A stretch of 64,000 nt of DNA from Paenibacillus alkaliterrae (GCF_021532375.1 NZ_JAKGAP010000037.1:1-64000); one strand, 5' to 3'; shown: positions 48,746 through 59,220, numbered from the stretch's first letter. The notes: a model not told the origin generated them from the letters alone. Translations and numbers: made by a program.

Positions 48746-50320
48746 ATGACCGTTTTCAGGGACAAAGGTCGGATTCGGAAGATATGGAATCAAACGATTC
48801 AATATTTTCGCAGAGACCGGTCGCAACACTTGAATGGCAAGACGAAACCACAATCCGTAAGCGATAAGGCAGCCATCCCATTTTGGCGAAAAAAATCGGT
48901 TCAGTTGACGGGCGGAGCTCTCGTACTCCTCACCGTAACTGGATTTAGCGGCATCCAATATGTTCAAGCTAACACCGTGCAATTCTATAATGTATATATG
49001 AACGGAACTGCTATTGGGTCCGTAAGCGACCCGGATGCAGTCGAGCAGCTTGTTCTATTAGAAACCGAGGAAGTCCAGCAAGCTAATCCTGATGTCAACA
49101 TGATCCTTGACACGGGAACGATCACATACGAAGCCGACAGCGCATTCAAGGCAGAGCCTGAAACGGAAGCCACACTGCAAAAGCTGAAGGGCATGTTTAC
49201 CTCTTATGCGGTAGGCGTAGAGGTGAAGGTTGACGACAAGGTTATCGGGATTGTGAAGGACCAGAAGACGGCGGATGATGTATTGCTGCGTGTGCAAAGC
49301 AAGTTTGCTCCTAAGCTGGCAGTTGCGGGCAAAGAGAAAAAAGAGGTTAGGTCGCTTTCGTTTAATGCTGGCGGGCAAGCAGCGCCGGAGACGGAGAAGA
49401 AAGCCGCTGCGAAGGAGCCTGGACGCGAGGTGACGGAAGTCGCCTTCATAGAGGCTGTCATGACCGAGATGGTAGATGCCGAACCGGCTGAAATTATGGA
49501 AGCGGAAGCCATATATAAGATGCTGATACAAGGCAGCATTAAGCCGACGAAATACACGGTGCAAGCAGGGGATTGCGTAGGCTGCATCGCGCAGAAGTTT
49601 GATATATCGCCTCAGGTTATTTACGAGAACAATACATGGATTAAAGACGATAAGATTACGATCGGGGATGTGCTCGACCTGACAGTGCTTCAGCCGGAGT
49701 TGACGGTGAAGACGGTCGAAAATTTAGTCGAGATTGAAACGATTGATCCGCCGGTTGAAGTGAAGAAAAATGCGGAGATGCGCGTCGGCGAATCGAAGAC
49801 GTTATCCGAAGGTACGTCAGGCTCCACGCGTATGACATATCGCATCGTGAAGCAGAACGGTTACGTCGTTTCCGAAGAATTGTTAACGAAGGATGTTATT
49901 AAGGAGCCGACTCCGAAGATTGTCGAACGCGGTACTAAGGTTGTTTTGGGCGAAGGCTCCGGCCGCTTCGCAATGCCGGTAGCCGGCGCGAGACTTACGA
50001 GCAAGTTCGGCCAGCGCTGGGGACGCATGCACAATGGCGTCGATTTCGTCGGCAACAAGAGCATTCTTGCATCCGACACGGGTGTCGTTGAGTTTGTTGG
50101 AACCAAGACAGGCCTTGGCAAGACGATCATCATTAATCATAAGAATGGCTTCAAAACCGTATACGGCCACTTAAGCGCCTACAGCGTAAGCAAAGGCAAT
50201 ATTGTCGAAAAAGGCGAAAAAATTGGCACAATGGGCAGTACGGGAAATTCCACGGGCGTTCATTTGCATTTTGAAGTTCATAAGAATGGCGTTATACAAA
50301 ACCCTTTAAAGTACTTATAA
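48746..50320 (+). CDS. LysM-G5-M23 cell-wall metallopeptidase
   Basis: This 524-residue protein has an N-terminal membrane segment (about 52-72), a LysM domain ([18 protein letters not shown]), a G5 domain (about 325-405) and a C-terminal M23 peptidase. The zinc-binding residues are in MHNGVDF (H-x3-D) and HLHFE (H-x-H). It should cleave peptidoglycan cross-bridges at the cell surface. AAAGGAG precedes the ATG at 48746; the ORF could extend 9 codons. It lies just upstream of the walRK operon, which controls such hydrolases in related bacteria. Confidence 0.93.
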   Translation: MTVFRDKGRIRKIWNQTIQYFRRDRSQHLNGKTKPQSVSDKAAIPFWRKKSVQLTGGALVLLTVTGFSGIQYVQANTVQFYNVYMNGTAIGSVSDPDAVEQLVLLETEEVQQANPDVNMILDTGTITYEADSAFKAEPETEATLQKLKGMFTSYAVGVEVKVDDKVIGIVKDQKTADDVLLRVQSKFAPKLAVAGKEKKEVRSLSFNAGGQAAPETEKKAAAKEPGREVTEVAFIEAVMTEMVDAEPAEIMEAEAIYKMLIQGSIKPTKYTVQAGDCVGCIAQKFDISPQVIYENNTWIKDDKITIGDVLDLTVLQPELTVKTVENLVEIETIDPPVEVKKNAEMRVGESKTLSEGTSGSTRMTYRIVKQNGYVVSEELLTKDVIKEPTPKIVERGTKVVLGEGSGRFAMPVAGARLTSKFGQRWGRMHNGVDFVGNKSILASDTGVVEFVGTKTGLGKTIIINHKNGFKTVYGHLSAYSVSKGNIVEKGEKIGTMGSTGNSTGVHLHFEVHKNGVIQNPLKYL

Positions 50321-50343
50321 TTTCATAACCGGTTACGTTCAAG

Positions 50344-50383
50344 AAGATACACTTTCGCTTATGCGGGAGTGTTCTTTTTTTTT
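50344..50383 (+). terminator. Intrinsic terminator after the M23 peptidase gene
   Basis: An imperfect stem of about 11 pairs around a TTAT loop (50359-50362) is followed by a run of T residues. It separates the peptidase gene from walR. Confidence 0.75.
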
Positions 50384-50461
50384 CTGTCATTATCGCGGCG
50401 CGTTTAAGGAAAAACCTTGCTTACATGAAGGAAGTTTCATTGTGAACTCCGCATTAACGTG

Positions 50462-50470
50462 TGTTAAAAT
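50462..50470 (+). promoter_or_regulatory. Extended -10 promoter of walR
   Basis: TGTTAAAAT is an extended -10 element. Transcription would start near 50477, at or beyond an upstream in-frame ATG (50478), which supports translation starting at 50511. A weak -35 (GTGAAC) lies 17 bases upstream. Confidence 0.5.
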
Positions 50471-50510
50471 AGAAGGTATGACAAAGGACAAGCGACGGGC
50501 GGGTGTAGCG

Positions 50511-51281
50511 ATGCACGGAAAAATATTAGTGGTCGATGACGAACAGCCGATAGCAGATATACTTAAGTTTAATTTGGAGAAGGAAGGGCATCAGGTCATA
50601 TGCGCTTTCGATGGCGGCGAGGCGGTTCGGCTTGCTTTCGAGGAGAAGCCTGATTTGATTCTGCTCGATTTGATGCTGCCGGTGAAGGACGGCATGGACG
50701 TATGCCGCGAGGTGCGCACAAGGCTGCAAATGCCGATTATTATGCTCACTGCAAAGGATACCGAAATCGATAAGGTGCTTGGATTGGAACTGGGCGCGGA
50801 CGATTATGTGACGAAGCCGTTCAGTACGCGCGAATTATTGGCGCGGGTGAAGGCACATTTGCGCAGGCAGCAGAAGCCGGCAGCCGCAACTGCGGGCTTA
50901 AGCGGCGCTTCCAGCGGTACCAGCGCAGCGGATACTCCCGCCGAGCCGGAGCCGCAGGGCTTCAAGCTGTTTAATTTATTTATTGATACCGACATGTATG
51001 TGGTCTATAAGGACGGCGAACCGCTCGACCTGACCCATCGGGAATACGAGCTGGTCTATTATATGGCCCGCAACAGCGGTAAAGTGATGACGAGAGAGCA
51101 TTTGCTGCAGGCGGTGTGGGGATTCGAATATTTCGGCGACGTGCGGACGGTCGATGTGACGATTCGCCGGCTGCGCGAGAAGATCGAGGATGATCCGAGC
51201 CGGCCGGAATATATTATGACGCGGCGCGGGCTTGGCTATATGATGCGCAACTCCAAGACCGGGAGCTTCGGCCCAGGATGA
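50511..51281 (+). CDS. walR: Essential response regulator WalR (YycF)
   Basis: WalR (256 residues from this start) has a receiver domain ([20 protein letters not shown], phospho-acceptor Asp in [15 protein letters not shown]) and an OmpR-type winged helix (about 160-255). An Ala/Ser/Thr-rich linker of about 30 residues separates them, longer than usual. WalR controls cell-wall hydrolase genes in response to wall status. The ORF opens far upstream, but the N-terminus fits 50511. It overlaps walK by 4 bases. Confidence 0.96.
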   Translation: MHGKILVVDDEQPIADILKFNLEKEGHQVICAFDGGEAVRLAFEEKPDLILLDLMLPVKDGMDVCREVRTRLQMPIIMLTAKDTEIDKVLGLELGADDYVTKPFSTRELLARVKAHLRRQQKPAAATAGLSGASSGTSAADTPAEPEPQGFKLFNLFIDTDMYVVYKDGEPLDLTHREYELVYYMARNSGKVMTREHLLQAVWGFEYFGDVRTVDVTIRRLREKIEDDPSRPEYIMTRRGLGYMMRNSKTGSFGPG

Positions 51282-53128
51282 AGGGCAAAAGCTTCTTCCG
51301 CACGATTCATGTCAAGCTCGTCATTATTTACTTGCTGCTCATATTGGTTGCGATGCAGTTAATAGGTGTTTATTTCATCAGCACGGTTAAGAATTCACTT
51401 ATCGACAGCTTCACGAACAATCTGAAGGAGCAAGCCGATATTTTGTCCAAGTTTGCGGCACCGAGCTTAGCTGCAAAGCCTGATCCCGAAGGGGATTCCG
51501 CAGCAAGCACGACGGAGGATCTGAGTTTGGTCGTTCGCAATTTGTTCAGCATAAGCGGCGCCGAGGTGCAGGTTCTCGATTCGAACGGCAGAGTTGTAGC
51601 GACATCGCTGCAGGGACATCAGTCTTATATCGGCAAGAAGAACAAATCGCTTGCGGTTAGCAGGGCGCTCCAGAACATATCGGACAATGAAGAAGAAATT
51701 ATAGACGAAGACAATATACGGAAGAAAATGATCGCGCAGCCGGTTACGGTCAATGACAATAAAGTCGTTGGCGCGGTATATGTTTTAGCGTCTATGGACG
51801 AGCTGTACGAAACGGTGAACCGGGTTAATCAAATTTTCTTCTCCGGAACCTTAATCGCGCTGGGCTTGACCGGCGTGCTCGGCATATTGCTGGCCCATAC
51901 GATTACGAGTCCGATTCAAGGATTAACGCGGCAAGCCGAGGCTGTCGCCGAGGGAAAATTCGATTTGCAGGTGCCGGTGCTGGGCGAAGACGAAATTGGC
52001 AGACTTAGCATGGCATTCAACGATATGACGAAGCGCTTGAAAGAAGCGCTGTCGGTTAATGAGGAAGAGAATGAGAAGCTGGCCTCCATTCTATCGAATA
52101 TGAGCGACGGAGTCGTAGCTGCGGACGAGCATGGCAAAATTATCGTATGGAATCGCCGCGCGCTCGAGCTGCTTGACGTGCGGACCTGCGAGGGCTGCGA
52201 GCTGTCCGAGCTGTTCGAGCTGTCGGAGCAGAAGCTGCATGAGCTCCAGCAGGGACGCGGCCAGACGCTAATAATCGAACGCGATTCCGATGAGCAGGAG
52301 ACCAATGACAGCAGCGAAGGCATTCTGCGGGCGACTTTCACACCGATTCACCGCCGTGACATAGGGATTACCGGAACGATTGCGGTGCTGCAGGATGTCA
52401 CGGAGCAGGAGAGGCTTGAGCAATCGCGGCGCCAGTTCGTTGCGAACGTCTCGCATGAGCTGCGCACTCCGCTGACGACGATAAAAAGCTATGCGGAGGC
52501 GCTTAATGATGGCGCGCTGGAAGAGCGGGAGCTGTCTGAACGCTTCGTTGGCGTTATTCGGAACGAGACCGAGCGCATGATTAGGCTCGTGACGGATTTG
52601 CTGCACCTGTCGCGGCTTGATTCGAATCAAGCGCCGCTCAGGCGGCGGCAGACCAATGTGCATGACATGTTGGATGAGGTCGCGGACCGATTCTCGTTCC
52701 AGCTTAGGCAGAAATCGATAAAAGCGGCGATTCGTGTGGATCACGGACTTCAGTCGGCTTGGCTCGATCGTGACCAAATCGATCAGGTGCTCGATAATCT
52801 ATTCTCGAATGCAATCAAATACACGCTGGACGGCGGAACGATTGAATTATCGGCGAGGAAGCCTGCCGATTCGGCACTCATGGCCATTAGCGTCAAGGAT
52901 ACCGGCATCGGTATTCCGAAGAAGGATTTAGACCGCATCTTTGACCGGTTCTATCGGGTAGACAAAGCACGCTCCCGCAACATGGGCGGAACGGGGCTTG
53001 GGCTTTCGATTGCCCGGGAAATTGTGAAGGCGCATGGCGGAACGATCTCGCTCCATTCCGAGCTGAATGAGGGGACGACGGTTACGTTTACCCTCCCGAT
53101 GCTGCAGGAAGGGGGGGAGTCGGCATGA
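51278..53128 (+). CDS. walK: Sensor histidine kinase WalK (YycG)
   Basis: WalK (616 residues) has two membrane segments (about 12-32 and 182-205) around an extracytoplasmic domain, then HAMP (about 207-260), PAS (about 265-365), HisKA with the phosphoacceptor His near residue 391 ([14 protein letters not shown]), and HATPase with [21 protein letters not shown] and [13 protein letters not shown]. It is co-transcribed with walR and walHI, which modulate its activity at the membrane. Confidence 0.96.
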   Translation: MKGKSFFRTIHVKLVIIYLLLILVAMQLIGVYFISTVKNSLIDSFTNNLKEQADILSKFAAPSLAAKPDPEGDSAASTTEDLSLVVRNLFSISGAEVQVLDSNGRVVATSLQGHQSYIGKKNKSLAVSRALQNISDNEEEIIDEDNIRKKMIAQPVTVNDNKVVGAVYVLASMDELYETVNRVNQIFFSGTLIALGLTGVLGILLAHTITSPIQGLTRQAEAVAEGKFDLQVPVLGEDEIGRLSMAFNDMTKRLKEALSVNEEENEKLASILSNMSDGVVAADEHGKIIVWNRRALELLDVRTCEGCELSELFELSEQKLHELQQGRGQTLIIERDSDEQETNDSSEGILRATFTPIHRRDIGITGTIAVLQDVTEQERLEQSRRQFVANVSHELRTPLTTIKSYAEALNDGALEERELSERFVGVIRNETERMIRLVTDLLHLSRLDSNQAPLRRRQTNVHDMLDEVADRFSFQLRQKSIKAAIRVDHGLQSAWLDRDQIDQVLDNLFSNAIKYTLDGGTIELSARKPADSALMAISVKDTGIGIPKKDLDRIFDRFYRVDKARSRNMGGTGLGLSIAREIVKAHGGTISLHSELNEGTTVTFTLPMLQEGGESA

Positions 53129-54492
53129 AGGAGAGAATAAAGACGACGGCGCTTATTATGCTTGTTGCTCTAAGCCTTCTGCAGAGCTATCTGCTTGCCT
53201 ACAGCATGCCGGGGCTTGGCGCAACGATACGAAGCGACCAGGATTATGTGAATGCCGAGCCGATGGGGCCGGCGGCGAGTGTGGAGAGCGTTATTTTTCC
53301 GGAGGAGCTTATTATCCATCTTGGCGAAAATAAGCACACGGTTATTTATCCGGGCACGCAGTTCTATGAGATGATTTTGAATCAGCGCATTCAGGGGCGG
53401 GAGTTCAAAGGTTTCCAGCGCAGTCCGGTGAATGTGCTCGATTGGGAAGAGGTTAGAAAAGAAGACATCGGTATCGAGCTGCGGTTCGATAACGGCATCC
53501 CGGTTGAGCTGCTTCAGAAGCTGCTTAAGCTGGAGGGCGACCTGCTGTTCTTGAATGAGACGATCGACCGGATATGGATATTTAAGACGTCCGGTACGGA
53601 GGAGGTTCGTACGTTCTTCTTCAGTGCGGACGGTCAAATGGTATACGAGTCGGTCCGTGCCGATCTGACCGTGCGCGACGTGCAGGACTATGTGGGGTTT
53701 GGACAATTCCAGCCTGCATACACGATGACGACCGACGGGCTCTATATACCGGACGAACCCATTCAGTCGACGGATATGGTGTTTCCGTACGAGGTTTATT
53801 CGCCTGATCTAATGCAGCGCAGTTTGTTCTTCGATCCAAGCACGACAAGGGCGTTCGAGGATCGCAGCGGCTCGCAAATTTTTACGGACGGCAAGATGGG
53901 CTTGCAGGTGGAGCAGAACGGGATGTGGATCAGCTATACCGATCCGGCAGCGCCGCAAAGCATGGAAAATTTATTGAGCGACAACGTATATGCTTCCGTC
54001 GATTTCGTAAATCAGCATGGCGGCTGGGACGGCGTTCACCGGTTCGTGAATCCGATGCCTGAAGGCGCCGGTACGCATATTCGGTTCAAGCAGTATGTGG
54101 AGCAGTACCCGGTCATTGAAACGCCGCCATTCCGATACGGTTATATGAGGCTGAGGGTACAGCAAGGCGTTGTGACGGAGTATGCGAGATCATTGATCAC
54201 GCTGGGCGCGCAATCCGAATCTCGAACGGTCCGGTATTTGCCGGGCGGGGAAGCCTTGAAGGAAAGCTTGCTTGCGTATCCGAGACGCGGCGAGGTAACG
54301 GCAATGTTCCCGGCGCTGCAGGCAGCTCCGGTGGATGAGAAGCTGCTGCGTTTCAGTCCTGTATGGGCGGTTCGCCTGCTGGACGGCACGGAGGAAAAGC
54401 TGATGGACGCTTATCCTGGCAGTTACGAGCCCTCCCGGCAGAACGGGCAGGCAGATTCCGCCTCGGGAGAAGCGTTGGAAGCCAGCCGCTAG
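53125..54492 (+). CDS. walH: WalK regulator WalH (YycH)
   Basis: This 455-residue protein has one N-terminal membrane segment (about 7-27) and a large extracytoplasmic YycH domain. In B. subtilis YycH and YycI restrain WalK through membrane contacts. It overlaps walK by 4 bases, and walI follows. Confidence 0.9.
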   Translation: MKERIKTTALIMLVALSLLQSYLLAYSMPGLGATIRSDQDYVNAEPMGPAASVESVIFPEELIIHLGENKHTVIYPGTQFYEMILNQRIQGREFKGFQRSPVNVLDWEEVRKEDIGIELRFDNGIPVELLQKLLKLEGDLLFLNETIDRIWIFKTSGTEEVRTFFFSADGQMVYESVRADLTVRDVQDYVGFGQFQPAYTMTTDGLYIPDEPIQSTDMVFPYEVYSPDLMQRSLFFDPSTTRAFEDRSGSQIFTDGKMGLQVEQNGMWISYTDPAAPQSMENLLSDNVYASVDFVNQHGGWDGVHRFVNPMPEGAGTHIRFKQYVEQYPVIETPPFRYGYMRLRVQQGVVTEYARSLITLGAQSESRTVRYLPGGEALKESLLAYPRRGEVTAMFPALQAAPVDEKLLRFSPVWAVRLLDGTEEKLMDAYPGSYEPSRQNGQADSASGEALEASR

Positions 54493-54540
54493 TCTGTGGG
54501 GAGAACAAACGTTAAACATGACAATGGGGGGTGACGGCGC

Positions 54541-55290
54541 GTGGATTGGGGACGGGCGAAAAATGTGCTTATCATGTCGTTTTTATTGCTCAATATTTTG
54601 CTGGGGTATCAGCTTTGGCTGGATATTCGGGAGCAGTTGAACGTGAATGTAAATACGGCGGAGCTGCCGCAGGATAAGGTACTGCTCATGCAGCAGAAGC
54701 GCATTTCGCTGGAAGCCAATCTGCCGCTGGAAACGCCGAAGCTTGGCGATTTGACCTATTTGCTTCATTCGGAGAGCCGTAACAATGCGGAGCCGATTAC
54801 GCTGGATACTCCGGTTGACAGTAAAATTATTTTTACAAAGTCGGAATTGGTGAAGGCGCTCGGCGACCGAATACCCGAGCTTGATAATTACGCTTATGAC
54901 TCCCTTAACAGCAGTGTCGATGTGTTTGTTTTACACCGGGTGGTCGAGGGACACCCCATGTTTGATGTAAGGCTGATGCTTTATATCAGCAATCAGAAAA
55001 TAACCGCCTTTCAGCAGGATCGCGTTGAGCTGTTAGGATCTGGCGAGGCAAAACAGGTTTTGCCGGCGACGAAAGTCGTGGCAAGCCTGATTGAAACCTA
55101 TTTGCCCGACGGGGCGGTCATTACCGATATTCAGCTGGGCTATCACGGTCAAATCTTTGATTCGGAGAAGCAGGTGTCGTTGCCTTCATGGCGCGTATTG
55201 CTGGAGAACGGACCTCCGTATTATGTACATGCGATCAGCGGGGAAGTAGCGACGGATGAAGTGAACGAGAAAGCGGCGGCGAACGGTTAA
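54541..55290 (+). CDS. walI: WalK regulator WalI (YycI)
   Basis: This 249-residue protein has one N-terminal membrane segment (VLIMSFLLLNILLGYQLWLD, about residues 8-27) and the YycI extracytoplasmic domain. It starts at GTG with GGGGGGTG upstream. It is part of the walRKHIJ operon and acts with WalH on WalK. Confidence 0.9.
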   Translation: MDWGRAKNVLIMSFLLLNILLGYQLWLDIREQLNVNVNTAELPQDKVLLMQQKRISLEANLPLETPKLGDLTYLLHSESRNNAEPITLDTPVDSKIIFTKSELVKALGDRIPELDNYAYDSLNSSVDVFVLHRVVEGHPMFDVRLMLYISNQKITAFQQDRVELLGSGEAKQVLPATKVVASLIETYLPDGAVITDIQLGYHGQIFDSEKQVSLPSWRVLLENGPPYYVHAISGEVATDEVNEKAAANG

Positions 55291-55323
55291 CGGGAGCGGG
55301 AGAAGGGACAGGATAGAGCAGCT

Positions 55324-56130
55324 ATGGGATTGAGATTTACGGTGTTGGGGAGCGGATCGACAGGCAATGCGACGATCGTGCAAGGAAACGAGAAGACGGT
55401 GCTTGTGGATGCGGGGATGAGTGCGAAGAAGCTCGATGAGCTCATGCATGAACGAGGGGTAGCCGGCCATCAGCTGGACGCGCTGTTCGTGACGCATGAG
55501 CATTCCGATCATATAAAAGGCTTAGGCGCTTTGGCCCGAAAGTATGAGTTGACGATTTATGCGAACGAGGCGACTTGGGGGGCAATGGAGCGGCATGTCG
55601 GCACGATTGCTCCCGAGAAGCGGGTATATATTGAAACGGGCGAAGAGATATCGTTTGGAACGATGCTTGTTCAGTCGTATCCGATTTCGCATGATGCGGC
55701 GGAGCCGGTCGGATATTGCTTTATTGAGAATGGCGAGAAGCTGAGTCTGGCGACAGATCTCGGTTATGTAAGCGAGAAGGTGAAGCGTCAAATTATAGAC
55801 TCGGATGTGCTTGTGCTTGAATCGAATCACGATACGGAAATGCTCCGCATGGGACGATATCCTTGGAATACGAAACGCCGCATTTTAAGCGATGTCGGCC
55901 ATTTATCGAATGCGGCAGCGGGCGAAGCGCTGCTCGAGCTCATGACGGACCGAACGAAACGGGTCTATCTGGCTCATCTTAGCCTTGATCACAATGTCAT
56001 GGACTTAGCGATGCTGACCGTGAATACGATATTAGAGGATAACGGAATATTTTATAAGAAGGATGAGCATCCGCTGCGGGCAACGTACCACGACAGGCCT
56101 ACGCCATGGGATGAAGTGAGGCGGAAATAA
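55324..56130 (+). CDS. walJ: MBL-fold hydrolase WalJ (YycJ)
   Basis: This 268-residue metallo-beta-lactamase-fold protein has the metal motif THEHSDHIKG and the N-terminal FTVLGSGSTGNATIVQ. B. subtilis YycJ (WalJ) is a nuclease-like protein linked to mismatch repair and the wall operon. Its end overlaps the convergent small gene at 56099 by 32 bases. Confidence 0.93.
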   Translation: MGLRFTVLGSGSTGNATIVQGNEKTVLVDAGMSAKKLDELMHERGVAGHQLDALFVTHEHSDHIKGLGALARKYELTIYANEATWGAMERHVGTIAPEKRVYIETGEEISFGTMLVQSYPISHDAAEPVGYCFIENGEKLSLATDLGYVSEKVKRQIIDSDVLVLESNHDTEMLRMGRYPWNTKRRILSDVGHLSNAAAGEALLELMTDRTKRVYLAHLSLDHNVMDLAMLTVNTILEDNGIFYKKDEHPLRATYHDRPTPWDEVRRK

Positions 56131-56320
56131 GCGACTCCAGCTGCGCGTCAAGCGCATCGGCTTTGGAGCTTAGCTCTTCTCTTGTAATAATGCCTTTCTC
56201 TATGAATAGCTCTAGCATTGCGCTTAAGGTGAGAACGGTACGGTAATGGTCATCCTTCAAATCGGCGAGCTTTGCAGCGAGCTGTACATGCTCCCAGGCT
56301 GCTGGCGTTTTGGCTTTCAT
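56099..56320 (-). CDS. Small hypothetical helical protein
   Basis: This 73-residue protein is predicted largely helical (AWEHVQLAAKLADLKDDHYR, then LTLSAMLELFIEKGIITREEL), with no membrane segment. AAGGAG lies about 10 bases before the ATG at 56320; the ORF extends to 56350. It overlaps walJ at the 3' ends by 32 bases. I know no function. The ribosome binding site and steady codon use suggest it is real. Confidence 0.65.
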   Translation of the reverse strand: MKAKTPAAWEHVQLAAKLADLKDDHYRTVLTLSAMLELFIEKGIITREELSSKADALDAQLESLISASLHPMA

Positions 56321-56464
56321 ATCAGCATCTCTCCTTTGGTTGTGGGACAAATAGGCGGTGTTTTTCGTCCGAATCTATTATTATTTTAGTCATTTCTTCC
56401 GAAAACATTCCTAGATTGAAAAAAAATAGTCTTGATGTCTCAGGCATCGAGAGGAGCGATTGTT

Positions 56465-57814
56465 ATGGGCCTATTCGACGATGATTTCTATTCGACCAAA
56501 GTATCCCGGCGTGTCTCGCGCGAAAGTAAGAGGGAAGACTTTGCTTTTCCATATAAAAGCGGCGGACGCAAGTGGTCCAATGTACGCATTGCTTTCGTAT
56601 CCTCCTTCACGAGCGCGATTGCCGCAACGCTGTTGTTCGGCGCGTTTTTTGGCGGCGGCAGCGGAGTGATCGGCGGGGGAGGCGCCGCGCCGGCTGCGGG
56701 CGTCATTCAGACGGTAGATCCGCTTGAGCGTCCGATACAGGCGTCAGCGAAGGTGAGGCCGGCGGTCGTGAGCATCATTAATGAGCAGCTGTTTTCTTTT
56801 GGAAAGGGTAGTGAAGAGGCTGCGGGCGAAGAGAGCGGCTCGCTGCGCGAGGCTGGCGTTGGTTCAGGCGTTATTATTAATAAAATTGACGGAAAAGCCA
56901 TTATCGTTACGAATTATCATGTGATTGATAACGCGGCAGCGGTGAAGGCCGTACTGATGAACGGAGAGCGCCGAGAGGCTCGTGTCGTAGGCAAGGATCA
57001 AATTTCGGATCTCGCAGTACTTGAGATGGATGCGAAGGGAATTGACGTGGTCGCTGAAATCGGCGATTCGTCGACGCTTCGCGCTGCCGAATATGTCATT
57101 GCGATCGGAAATCCGCTCGGTCTCGGCGATTCCGTGTCCTCGGGCATTATAAGCAAGACGCAGCAAATCGTGCCGGTATCGCTGAATCAGGACGGCGTCT
57201 ACGATTGGGAGCAAGAGGTCATCCAAATCAATGCGTCGATTAATCAAGGAAACAGCGGCGGACCGCTGATTGATCTGAATGGGCGCGTAATCGGGATCAA
57301 CAGTATGAAAATTGCCGACATCGGCGTAGAGGGAATCGGCTTCGCGATACCGATTAATCATGCGATGCCGATTGTGGAGAGCCTGATGAAGCTCGGTTAT
57401 GTGCCACGGCCTTATCTCGGCGTATATACGCTGGATTTGGAGCAGTACTGGGAGCAGCAGGCGATGTCGGATGCATTCGGGGGTTCGGGTGAAGAAGGCG
57501 GCGGTTTGCCGGAGGAAGAGGAAGTTGGTGAGGATGCGGGCGCCGGGGAAAGCGGAGCTGAGCTTAAGCTGCCGGATGAGGTTTATGACGGCGTTATCGT
57601 GCTGGAGGCAGTCGGTCCGGCGAAGGAAGCCGGCTTGTCGTTCAACGATATCATCGTGAAGCTGGATCGCCAGTCTATCGGCAGCACGATGGAGCTTCGT
57701 AAATATTTGTACGGCAAGAAGAAGATCGGCGAGGAAATTGAAATTACCTTTTATCGCGATGGGGAATTGAAGGTAACGGCGTTTAAGCTTGGCGATAAGG
57801 GAACTGAGGAGTAA
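56465..57814 (+). CDS. HtrA/DegP-like serine protease
   Basis: This 449-residue protein has one membrane segment (about 45-65), a trypsin-like domain and a C-terminal PDZ domain. The catalytic triad is His in NYHVIDNA, Asp in ISDLAVLE and Ser in QGNSGGPLID. An acidic Glu/Gly-rich insert (about 340-365) precedes PDZ. HtrA-type proteases act on misfolded proteins at the cell surface; the B. subtilis counterpart beside walJ is YyxA (HtrC). GAGAGGAG precedes the ATG. Confidence 0.93.
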   Translation: MGLFDDDFYSTKVSRRVSRESKREDFAFPYKSGGRKWSNVRIAFVSSFTSAIAATLLFGAFFGGGSGVIGGGGAAPAAGVIQTVDPLERPIQASAKVRPAVVSIINEQLFSFGKGSEEAAGEESGSLREAGVGSGVIINKIDGKAIIVTNYHVIDNAAAVKAVLMNGERREARVVGKDQISDLAVLEMDAKGIDVVAEIGDSSTLRAAEYVIAIGNPLGLGDSVSSGIISKTQQIVPVSLNQDGVYDWEQEVIQINASINQGNSGGPLIDLNGRVIGINSMKIADIGVEGIGFAIPINHAMPIVESLMKLGYVPRPYLGVYTLDLEQYWEQQAMSDAFGGSGEEGGGLPEEEEVGEDAGAGESGAELKLPDEVYDGVIVLEAVGPAKEAGLSFNDIIVKLDRQSIGSTMELRKYLYGKKKIGEEIEITFYRDGELKVTAFKLGDKGTEE

Positions 57815-57870
57815 AGGGTTTGGCGGGATAGTTAAGGTTGGGCAGGTTGAGTGTTGAGTTCGGCTGGGTG

Positions 57871-57917
57871 CCGCAGGATGCGAATGGGAGACCGTTCGGG
57901 TGCTGCGGCTCTTTTTT
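57871..57917 (+). terminator. Intrinsic terminator after the HtrA gene
   Basis: A 7-bp GC-rich stem (57871-57877 with 57903-57909) enclosing a smaller CGAA/TTCG pairing is followed by TCTTTTTT. The stretch 57918-58216 beyond it is G-rich and shows no supported gene. Confidence 0.75.
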
Positions 57918-58216
57918 GTATGGGTTGGGGATATGAGGCTATGAGGATAAGTGGATATATGGGGATTGGAATTCTTTGGTCCACTATCCCCTTTACTCAG
58001 GATGAAATGGCGGGAAAAGTGGGGAGGAGACAGCTGCCGGCTATGGCAGGTTACCGGGGTGAAAAGCGCAGATATTAGGATGAGAGGAAGCCAGGAGGGG
58101 AGCGGGCATTTTTTTGAGGGGGAGGATTGGCGACTTCACATGGAGAGGCGTTTTCTGATATGCTGGTTGTAGACAAGCAGGACGAACATCAACTAGGGAT
58201 AGGAAGCGTGCAGACG

Positions 58217-58384
58217 ATGTATTGTGTATGTAAAACGGATATTGAGAAGGCATTGGATCGATTTGTGGATGAATATGAGGATGCGCCGGACGTGGTGGAT
58301 TTGAAGGAAACGCAATTTGCGGATTGGGATCCGCCCCGGAAATGCGATTTTTGCGAAGAAGCAGCTGCTTTTTTGGTGGTATAG
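58217..58384 (+). CDS. CxxH/CxxC family small protein (BA_5709 type)
   Basis: This 55-residue protein (MYCVCKTDIEKALDRFVDEY, later CDFCEEAAAFLVV) matches the small CxxH/CxxC family found next to rlmH in Bacillales. The CxxC (CDFC) is intact, but the CxxH position reads C-K-T-D, with Asp for His. AGGAAG lies upstream of the ATG at 58217; the ORF could extend to 58127. It may bind metal. Function is unknown. Confidence 0.78.
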   Translation: MYCVCKTDIEKALDRFVDEYEDAPDVVDLKETQFADWDPPRKCDFCEEAAAFLVV

Positions 58385-58453
58385 CGGACAGATCCGAATA
58401 GTGCAGAGCAAAGGGATTAAGAGAAAACCCGAAGATATAAGGATGTGTAGCGC

Positions 58454-58933
58454 ATGCATATACAGATAGCTGCCGTAGGTAAGCTGAAGGAAAAGTATTT
58501 GGCGCTTGGCATAGCAGAGTATGCCAAGCGGCTCGGGCCTTACGTGAAGCTTACGCTCACGGAAGTGCCCGATGAGAAGGCGCCGGAGACGATGTCGGCG
58601 GCGGAGGAAGCGATTGTGCGCGAGCGAGAGGGCGAGAGGCTTCTGGCGCAGCTGAAGCCTGAGGCGCATGTGGTCGCGCTCGCGCTGGAAGGCGAGCTCT
58701 GGTCCAGCGAGGATCTCGCGGGCCAGCTCGATAAGTTAGCCACGTATGGGCGGAGCCACGTGGCTTTTGTTATTGGCGGGAGCACGGGTCTGGCTCCCGC
58801 AGTGTTGAAGCGCGCCCAGCAGAAGCTGAGCTTTGGGCGCATGACCTTGCCGCACCAGCTGATGCGTCTGGTGCTGGTGGAGCAGATTTATCGGGCGGTG
58901 AAGATAAATCGGGGTGAACCGTATCACAAATGA
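58454..58933 (+). CDS. rlmH: 23S rRNA pseudouridine methyltransferase RlmH
   Basis: RlmH (159 residues; [20 protein letters not shown] at its start) is a SPOUT methyltransferase of 23S rRNA position 1915 (E. coli numbering). Motifs include [14 protein letters not shown] and [14 protein letters not shown], and the C-terminus ends GEPYHK. In staphylococci this gene (orfX) is the SCC insertion target, with the att site in the codons for the YHK end. Here the same end is directly followed by accessory DNA with recombinases. Confidence 0.97.
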   Translation: MHIQIAAVGKLKEKYLALGIAEYAKRLGPYVKLTLTEVPDEKAPETMSAAEEAIVREREGERLLAQLKPEAHVVALALEGELWSSEDLAGQLDKLATYGRSHVAFVIGGSTGLAPAVLKRAQQKLSFGRMTLPHQLMRLVLVEQIYRAVKINRGEPYHK

Positions 58934-58936
58934 GGC
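58918..58936 (+). other. Candidate SCC-type attachment site in rlmH
   Basis: The last rlmH codons read CCGTATCACAAATGAGG. Staphylococcal SCC att sites lie in the same codons (pattern TATCAYAA then the stop codon). A second copy should mark the far end of the element, but none was found in the window, so the element would extend beyond base 64000. Confidence 0.5.
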
Positions 58937-59097
58937 GAAATTTTTGACCTTACATGCTTGCGGGGCGAGGGAAGTTGTCCCGCAGGCACAGATCAGCAGA
59001 CATGGAAATAGTTTGTAATTGGGCTGAAACTTTTGATTTCTTTTTGCGTATAACTTGTTTGTAGGACAATTCTGTCCTTAAGTTAGGGTCAGCGCTA

Positions 59098-59114
59098 ATT
59101 GGTTCGAATCCAAT
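59098..59114 (+). other. T-arm-like hairpin (possible tRNA remnant)
   Basis: ATTGG-TTCGAAT-CCAAT forms a 5-bp stem with the canonical 7-base TTCGAAT T-loop of tRNAs. A separate AGGACA/TGTCCT hairpin lies at 59063-59078. No full cloverleaf or CCA end can be drawn, so it is not called a tRNA. Confidence 0.4.
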
Positions 59115-59220
59115 CGGGTTCGTAGCCTTAATTGCCTCTCTAGTCATCCTTTCGATGGTAAGATATTGGTTAGACAACACGCCACTTCGAAACGAAGATG
59201 TTATTAAGGAGGGGACGCCC

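Noticed and set aside
59041-59125. A complete tRNA gene in the rlmH island
   Set aside because: Only a T-arm-like hairpin is convincing; there is no matching acceptor stem, no 7-base anticodon loop and no CCA end.
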